From DATGMS01 sp040905145 (lineage in GTDB: Bacteria; Bacteroidota; Bacteroidia; Cytophagales; Cyclobacteriaceae): a stretch of DNA of 9,972 nt. The notes beneath the pieces are model-generated. The model saw only the letters and a program-made list of their open reading frames with translations, had not been told where the DNA came from and made no database searches. Shown in pieces: positions 7,101 to 9,972 of the stretch; position 1 is the stretch's first letter; the number at the start of each line of letters is the position of its first letter. The translations under genes and the position numbers were made by a program. The stretch spans positions 1-9,972 of the forward strand of contig JBBDSC010000051.1 of assembly GCA_040905145.1 (NCBI GenBank), in the 5' to 3' direction.

Positions 7101-7147
7101 TCCCTATAGGAATAAAGTCCTTGTAAATCTAGTTTAATGGGAATCAT
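4115..7147 (-). CDS. sbcC: SbcC: SMC-like ATPase subunit of the SbcCD nuclease
   Basis: This 1010-residue cytoplasmic protein is the ATPase and coiled-coil arm of SbcCD (Rad50 homologue), which with SbcD cleaves DNA hairpins and processes protein-blocked or double-strand ends. Motifs in order are: Walker A GAVGSGKS (residues 35-42); Q-loop Gln149 in VIIPQGKF; a long heptad-rich arm from about 180; zinc hook CPLC (Cys499 and Cys502, near mid-protein), which joins two arms through Zn2+; the returning arm to about 865; ABC signature LSGGQ (915-919); and Walker B FFFLDEGFGALD with Asp949 and catalytic Glu950. All key residues are present and the length is close to E. coli SbcC (about 1048). The ATG at 7147 lies within the end of sbcD (14-base overlap), implying translational coupling and matched subunit production. 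The protein is Lys/Glu/Gln-rich through the arm, as expected. Confidence 0.97.
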   Translation of the reverse strand: MIPIKLDLQGLYSYREKQTIDFTQLTAAGLFGIFGAVGSGKSSILEAILLSLYGNTERLASRGEKTSMINLQSEILSISFEFRAGKNNAEAYKAVYVSKRNKKNFDDVKPAEHSFYHKTSGGWLPIAENGEALVGMKMEHFRQTVIIPQGKFRDFIEQKPMARAEMMKELFGLERFDLSAKSGSLLKKVNEEKIRLETQLHTLEEASFEIQREKEILLEKLLIQRAEQGKHLQTKEAAFNQLKIIKEMHNQLIKLENKAHQLQTQQPEIEKKRTELRDFRKAVTFIQPILVQLREKKIEAEKYDVSFRECVRWKTDYEATVAKLENEEQKLKGDQNKKGERETKIRDLSRIIEINALESELAQNKNEVDQLLPKSEKEKSQLSEFQRQINELEAREELMEVPDAQELADLKSALREWMQLETAQKDLHKEVNELNQQKSLIRNKIADLTSLLPEKIKDFEQWINQQNLLLEEQQVHWEKLIQQQGLASYSRHLVPGENCPLCGSPDHPHPLSEHFDEASLKENTLRTHQLKTELEKIRKLKSSWEKETIQQKALEDHLASKSSGFSSIEEQIQILIAGLKAKEIKSQEEIKSHLEKSEKALKEQQQLNRQLKQLRQDYQKQKKQFEEDEKQLRKAEQQLLTINTTIVAQRGEIKFPDFSLKYLDKSRDEITQDIERVQKAIDELELNLKRNQDRLKEARKNQTTNLANLQSFEKLSSETKEKLIHFQNELAAQLLENGFAHQKEAVQLLDNPIDLDEWEKEIKAFENQVEITQDRLKELKENEEVIHYKEAAFQELASALQKAKEAFEQVKEQNTLLQREIAQLKEKLQQKETLSTAMAKVEKREMNLKELERLFKGNGFVKYMSSIYLKELCLTANIRFLKLTKNSLSLEMDEDNNFWVRDYLNGGKKRLLKSLSGGQTFQASLCLALALAEKVKSLNRADQSFFFLDEGFGALDKASLRTVFEALKTLRHENRVVGIISHVEELQQEIEVYARVELDSETGSKVSYSF

Positions 7148-8372
7148 TCTGTTCGTTTTGACTGATTACTTCTTTAAAAAGCGTCAATATTTCCTCATTG
7201 GGCACTATGCCTTTTTGGCTTTGATAATAACGACTGAAAAGCGTCACCATATCCTGGTTCAGGTCATCAGCATTTAAACCGGCCAATGCTTCTTCTGAAT
7301 CCTTTGGAAGCTGGGGGATAAGATTGATGATGCCATCGTGGGCCTTCATGATCGCACGTCTGCTGGTGGCTTCTATGGCCTTGTCTGTCACATAGGTGAT
7401 TTCCACAAAGCAATATGGGTTTTCTTCCAACCATTGCAACGTATCTGGCAGGTTGTCAAATTTTTTCCGGCAAAGCGGCCTCCCTTTTTTAAGTGGTACA
7501 GGTTGGTAACTAACCGGTAGACCTGGTTCAGCAGTTATCAAAACCACCTGCTTTTGCTGCTCGGCTTCGCTAAAGCTATAAGCCAATGGAGAACTGCTGT
7601 AAACCACCGGACAGGGGTTTTCGTCACAGGCATGGTAACGGTGGAGATGCCCCAAGGCAGCATATTGAACTTGGGAAGGGATATTCCTGGTGTACAGGGC
7701 CTGGGTGCCGCCTACGTGAAGGATTGGCCTTTCACTTTCCGGCTCCGGATCTGGCTTTTCACCCTCTTTTATAAAAAAGAAATGGCCGATAAACAGGTTT
7801 ATCCCTTGGTCATCGCAGTATTGATCAGCAAGTGACTTCCATCTTTCTTCCAAAATTTTTCTTAACTCCTCTTCCCGGTCCTCTTCGCCCAAGTAGGTCT
7901 TCAGCAGTAATTCGTTGGCATACGGTGCCAATATAACCCTCACCGGAAAATCATATGCCGGAAGTTTGAACTCCACAAATCCTGGTGTGGACTGGAGGAT
8001 TTGAATGCCCGAATCCAAATCGCCACAGGGGATCGTTTGATCGTATTTACTGTAAAAAAGTATCCCCAGTTCTCTGGCCAAAGGGTCAGGGGCAGCCACA
8101 AATTGGGTACTGTCATGATTTCCAGAGATGGCGATTAGGGGTCTGAGGCCGTTGTTGGATAATTTTCTCAGCGTTTTGTAAAGCAATTCCACGGCCTCGT
8201 GACTTGGGTTAAAAGCATCAAAAATATCTCCGGCCAAAAGTACCAGATCCACTTCTTCCCGATCGGCTATGCCGATAATTTCTTCCAATACTTCCTTTTG
8301 TTCTTCTAATCGGGAAAACTCCTGTAAGCGTTTTCCCAAGTGCCAATCAGCCGTATGGAGGATTTTTAACAT
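7134..8372 (-). CDS. sbcD: SbcD: metallophosphoesterase nuclease subunit of SbcCD
   Basis: This 412-residue protein is the Mre11-type Mn2+-dependent nuclease that acts with SbcC on hairpins and DNA ends. The calcineurin-like phosphoesterase metal motifs are all visible: D9-W-H11 in LHTADWHLG; GD (48-49) in LLAGDIFDAFNP; GNHDS (84-88) with Asn85/His86; H197 in FIGHFF; and GHLH (241-244) in AALGHLHRYH. The capping and SbcC-binding region follows to the C-terminus. The length matches E. coli SbcD (about 400). The ATG at 8372 directly precedes the conserved KILHTADWH, so the start is secure. It is the first gene of the sbcDC operon, has a well-formed promoter about 30-60 bases upstream, and ends inside the start of sbcC. 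Confidence 0.97.
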   Translation of the reverse strand: MLKILHTADWHLGKRLQEFSRLEEQKEVLEEIIGIADREEVDLVLLAGDIFDAFNPSHEAVELLYKTLRKLSNNGLRPLIAISGNHDSTQFVAAPDPLARELGILFYSKYDQTIPCGDLDSGIQILQSTPGFVEFKLPAYDFPVRVILAPYANELLLKTYLGEEDREEELRKILEERWKSLADQYCDDQGINLFIGHFFFIKEGEKPDPEPESERPILHVGGTQALYTRNIPSQVQYAALGHLHRYHACDENPCPVVYSSSPLAYSFSEAEQQKQVVLITAEPGLPVSYQPVPLKKGRPLCRKKFDNLPDTLQWLEENPYCFVEITYVTDKAIEATSRRAIMKAHDGIINLIPQLPKDSEEALAGLNADDLNQDMVTLFSRYYQSQKGIVPNEEILTLFKEVISQNEQNDSH

Positions 8373-8408
8373 TTTATTTTTAAATTTATGTGCTAATTAC
8401 CAACTAAC

Positions 8409-8436
8409 CAAACCTACACTATTTATTTGTCACCAA
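8409..8436 (-). promoter_or_regulatory. Promoter for the sbcDC operon
   Basis: Read on the minus strand, TTG (8436-8434) is followed after 17 bases by TAGGTTTG (8416-8409), an exact match to the Bacteroidota -7 element TAnnTTTG. Transcription would start near 8402, leaving a leader of about 30 bases before the sbcD ATG at 8372. Spacing and both boxes fit. No start site has been measured. Confidence 0.6.
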
Positions 8437-8442
8437 CTGGCA

Positions 8443-8450
8443 TATATTTG
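8443..8450 (+). promoter_or_regulatory. -7 element of the RlpA-like gene promoter
   Basis: TATATTTG matches the Bacteroidota -7 consensus TAnnTTTG exactly. The nearest upstream TTTG (8426-8429) is only 13 bases away, closer than the usual 17-23, so the -33 element is weak or absent. Transcription would start near 8457, giving a leader of about 83 bases. The upstream part overlaps the sbcDC promoter. Confidence 0.45.
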
Positions 8451-8496
8451 TAAAACAAAACCTGATCTTTTAAACGGAGAAAAAAAAGGGGTGAAG

Positions 8497-8519
8497 CGCT
8501 CCTAAAGATCCTAGGAGTG
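8497..8519 (+). promoter_or_regulatory. Hairpin in the leader of the RlpA-like gene
   Basis: CTCCTA (8499-8504) pairs exactly with TAGGAG (8512-8517) around a 7-base loop. One G:U and one C:G pair extend the stem to 8 bp. It ends 20 bases before the ATG at 8540, within the predicted mRNA leader. It could influence translation or be a protein-binding palindrome; the role is unknown. Confidence 0.3.
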
Positions 8520-8539
8520 ATATCAAAGACTTTAACCCC

Positions 8540-9094
8540 ATGAGAAAAATTTATCTATTTTTGTTCATTTGTAATCTTTCCCTTATGAACAAAGGGATGT
8601 CCCAAACTGCCGTGTTGGGGAAGGATTCGCTATTAGTGATTCAGGAGGGAACAGCCAGCTTCTATGGAGAAAGGTTTCACAAGAGAAAGACAGCCAGCGG
8701 GGAAATTTTTGATATGAATGAGGACACGGCCGCCCATAAACATCTGCCTTTTGGTACCATGCTTAAAGTGAACAACTTAAATAATGGATATGAGGTGATC
8801 GTAAAAGTAAATGACCGGCTTCCCAGGAACAGCACGAGGATCATTGACCTGTCGAGGGCTGCGGCAGAACAATTGGACATGATTGATGATGGATTGGTCC
8901 CCGTAACCTTGCGAGCGCTCAGTTTTGATGCGATTAAAAAACTCAAGGAGTATTATAAAGTAACTCCCGATGAACTGAGACTGCGGGTATTTACTGAACC
9001 GATAAAAATGGCACCTAAAAAAGCTGTTTTTTTTCCCGATCTTCATTTTCAAAAAGGGATTCAATTAGCTGGAATTTATACCGTCTTGAACTGA
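8540..9094 (+). CDS. RlpA-like double-psi beta-barrel protein (septal-ring lytic transglycosylase family), exported
   Basis: This 184-residue protein has a signal peptide (hydrophobic core YLFLFICNLSL, likely cleaved near GMSQ at about residue 22), so it acts outside the inner membrane. Residues 36-126 form an RlpA-type double-psi beta-barrel: GTASFYGERFHKRKTASG, then AAHKHLPFGTMLKVNN, VNDRLP and RIIDLSRAAAEQL. RlpA enzymes cleave glycan strands of peptidoglycan lacking stem peptides. E55, D58, H66 and D92 have the same spacing as the conserved E120, D123, H131 and D157 I recall for Pseudomonas RlpA, so activity is plausible. It has no SPOR domain for septal targeting. Instead about 55 residues of unrecognised C-terminal tail follow (IKKLKEYY to YTVLN). 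There is no lipobox, so it is probably soluble in the periplasm. It diverges from sbcDC and lies 60 bp upstream of the GIN-domain gene in the same direction. Short relatives of this kind are often annotated simply as 'septal ring lytic transglycosylase RlpA family'. Confidence 0.9.
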   Translation: MRKIYLFLFICNLSLMNKGMSQTAVLGKDSLLVIQEGTASFYGERFHKRKTASGEIFDMNEDTAAHKHLPFGTMLKVNNLNNGYEVIVKVNDRLPRNSTRIIDLSRAAAEQLDMIDDGLVPVTLRALSFDAIKKLKEYYKVTPDELRLRVFTEPIKMAPKKAVFFPDLHFQKGIQLAGIYTVLN

Positions 9095-9154
9095 AAGCCT
9101 TTGATGTTATTCGAGTTAAAGCTTTGGTATACACTTCAACAAATTCCATCGGAC

Positions 9155-9848
9155 ATGAAAATTTTACAGACCAGTTTATTCATCATGATGCTGTGTTTAA
9201 TGGCATCCGCTCTTCATGCACAAAGTGTAGAAATGAGGAAGCTGACCTCTTTTTCCAAAATCAAATCCGGAGGCAGCTGGGATTTAGTTCTTTCAGAAGG
9301 GGGACCATCCAGAAGTAAAAATTGAAGCCAAAAACCTGGATCTTGATCGGGTGATCACCGAAGTACAGCATGAAACCTTGAATATTTACCTGGAAAAGGG
9401 CAACTATAGAAATATAGATCTCACCGTTTATGTTACCTATGTGGAACTGGAAGCCATTAAAACCGGTGGATCCGGCAATATTAAAAGCCTATCAGACCTT
9501 ATAGCGGCTGATTTGGAGATCGTCATGAGTGGCTCCGGGGATGCCTATTTTCAAAACCTGACGGCAGATAACCTACAAGTTACCATGAGCGGATCGGGCA
9601 ATATAAATGTTGCCGGAGGATCTGTCGGGAAGCTTATTGTAAAACAATCAGGATCAGGTAATTTTAACGGTGACGATTTGCACACAGAGAAAGCCGATAT
9701 CAATAAGTCGGGTTCAGGAAATGTAACTTTGGCCGTCAACCAATCCTTGTCTGTCAGATCATCAGGATCAGGCAATGTCAAATATAAAGGAAATCCTGAA
9801 CAAAATGATGTGAGGATTTCCGGATCCGGTAGGGTGGTTAAAAAATAG
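9155..9848 (+). pseudogene. GIN-domain (DUF2807) secreted protein, interrupted by a +1 frameshift in a G5 tract
   Basis: The ATG at 9155 starts a signal peptide (MKILQTSLFIMMLCLMASA, then LHAQS) and continues through MRKLTSFSKIKSGGSWDLVLSEGG. It then leaves frame and stops at 9323-9325. Removing one G from the run at 9299-9303 restores LSEGDHPEVKIEAKNLDLDR, which reads without a break to the stop at 9846-9848, giving 230 residues. The second part is a putative auto-transporter adhesin head GIN domain (DUF2807). It is a beta-solenoid-like array with about seven GSG motifs roughly 17-22 residues apart (TGGSGNIK, MSGSGDAY, MSGSGNIN, QSGSGNFN, KSGSGNVT, SSGSGNVK, ISGSGRVV). These are common exported Bacteroidota proteins of uncertain function. 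The downstream coding sequence is otherwise intact, so the lesion is recent, a slippage variant or a sequencing error. If translated as given, the product is a 56-residue exported stub. Confidence 0.88.
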
Positions 9849-9933
9849 AGTTAACCATCGGCCCCAGATATACAAAAATGCTTCACTCCACTATCTGAAT
9901 TTTCCAGGGTGTAAATCTTTGCTTTTCTTGTTT

Positions 9934-9972
9934 GGTAATCAGTAATCGGTGATCGGTAAACTATTACCGATT
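9934..9972. repeat. Degenerate heptamer tandem repeat with inverted copy, running off right edge
   Basis: Four consecutive 7-base units follow the pattern GGTAATC: GGTAATC (9934-9940), AGTAATC, GGTGATC and GGTAAAC (to 9961). Inverted sequence follows, so that AATCGGT (9944-9950) is exactly complementary to ACCGATT (9966-9972). The array reaches the window edge and its full length is unknown. It lies just past the GIN-domain gene and could fold as a terminator-like hairpin. Confidence 0.5.

Noticed and set aside
4115..7147. Many plus-strand ORFs of 60-100 codons opposite sbcC
   Set aside because: They are shadows of the Lys/Glu/Gln-rich coiled-coil coding sequence, giving Phe/Leu/Ser-rich products without motifs.
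9101..9154. Upstream start (ATG 9104, or TTG 9101) for the GIN-domain gene
   Set aside because: It would put 18 non-hydrophobic residues ahead of a clear signal peptide. The ATG at 9155 gives a normal leader.
9460..9840. Tandem DNA repeat or CRISPR-like array of GGATCAGGCAAT-type blocks
   Set aside because: The blocks encode the recurring GSGN motif of the GIN domain, at irregular spacing and with synonymous variation. This is a protein repeat, not a CRISPR array.
1..9972. A previously undescribed multi-gene defence or biosynthetic system
   Set aside because: The well-defined genes belong to common families with ordinary layout. SbcCD is a housekeeping repair nuclease, and the orphan HigA region looks like decay rather than a working system.

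Overview
The window looks like a chromosomal segment of a Bacteroidota bacterium, most likely order Cytophagales (Cyclobacteriaceae-like). This rests on three things. Promoter-like sites match the Bacteroidota housekeeping consensus (TTG, then TAnnTTTG). Shine-Dalgarno sequences are mostly absent. The gene families fit: a YwqK/MORN-type lipoprotein, an exported protein-L-isoaspartate methyltransferase and a GIN-domain (DUF2807) protein. The genus is inference.

Layout. Positions 1-606 (-) hold the N-terminal part of a MORN-repeat lipoprotein that runs off the left edge. It diverges from an isoaspartyl methyltransferase gene (826-1506, +). Next comes an accessory-looking patch: a short ORF that reads like the C-terminal half of a larger protein family (1509-1844), an orphan HigA-type antitoxin (1855-2205) with no HigB toxin beside it, and a gene-free, repeat-rich stretch (2206-2481) with several inverted repeats. 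Three minus-strand genes follow: an 11-helix sodium-coupled NSS/SLC6 transporter (2482-3867), then, upstream of it across a 97-bp stem-loop element, the sbcD-sbcC operon (8372 to 4115). SbcCD is the ATP-dependent nuclease that processes DNA hairpins and ends. sbcDC diverges from an RlpA-like cell-wall gene (8540-9094, +), with both promoters packed into about 45 bp. Last is a GIN-domain secreted protein broken by one extra G in a G5 tract (9155-9848). Heptamer repeats begin at the right edge.

Function. The genes do not form one pathway. sbcDC is a clear two-subunit operon with overlapping reading frames. The RlpA-like, GIN-domain, methyltransferase and lipoprotein products all carry export signals and probably act in the envelope. 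No new multi-gene system is convincing here. The items most worth following are the decayed patch at 1509-2345, the two compact repeat elements (2378-2469 and 3968-4064) and the homopolymer frameshift near 9300.
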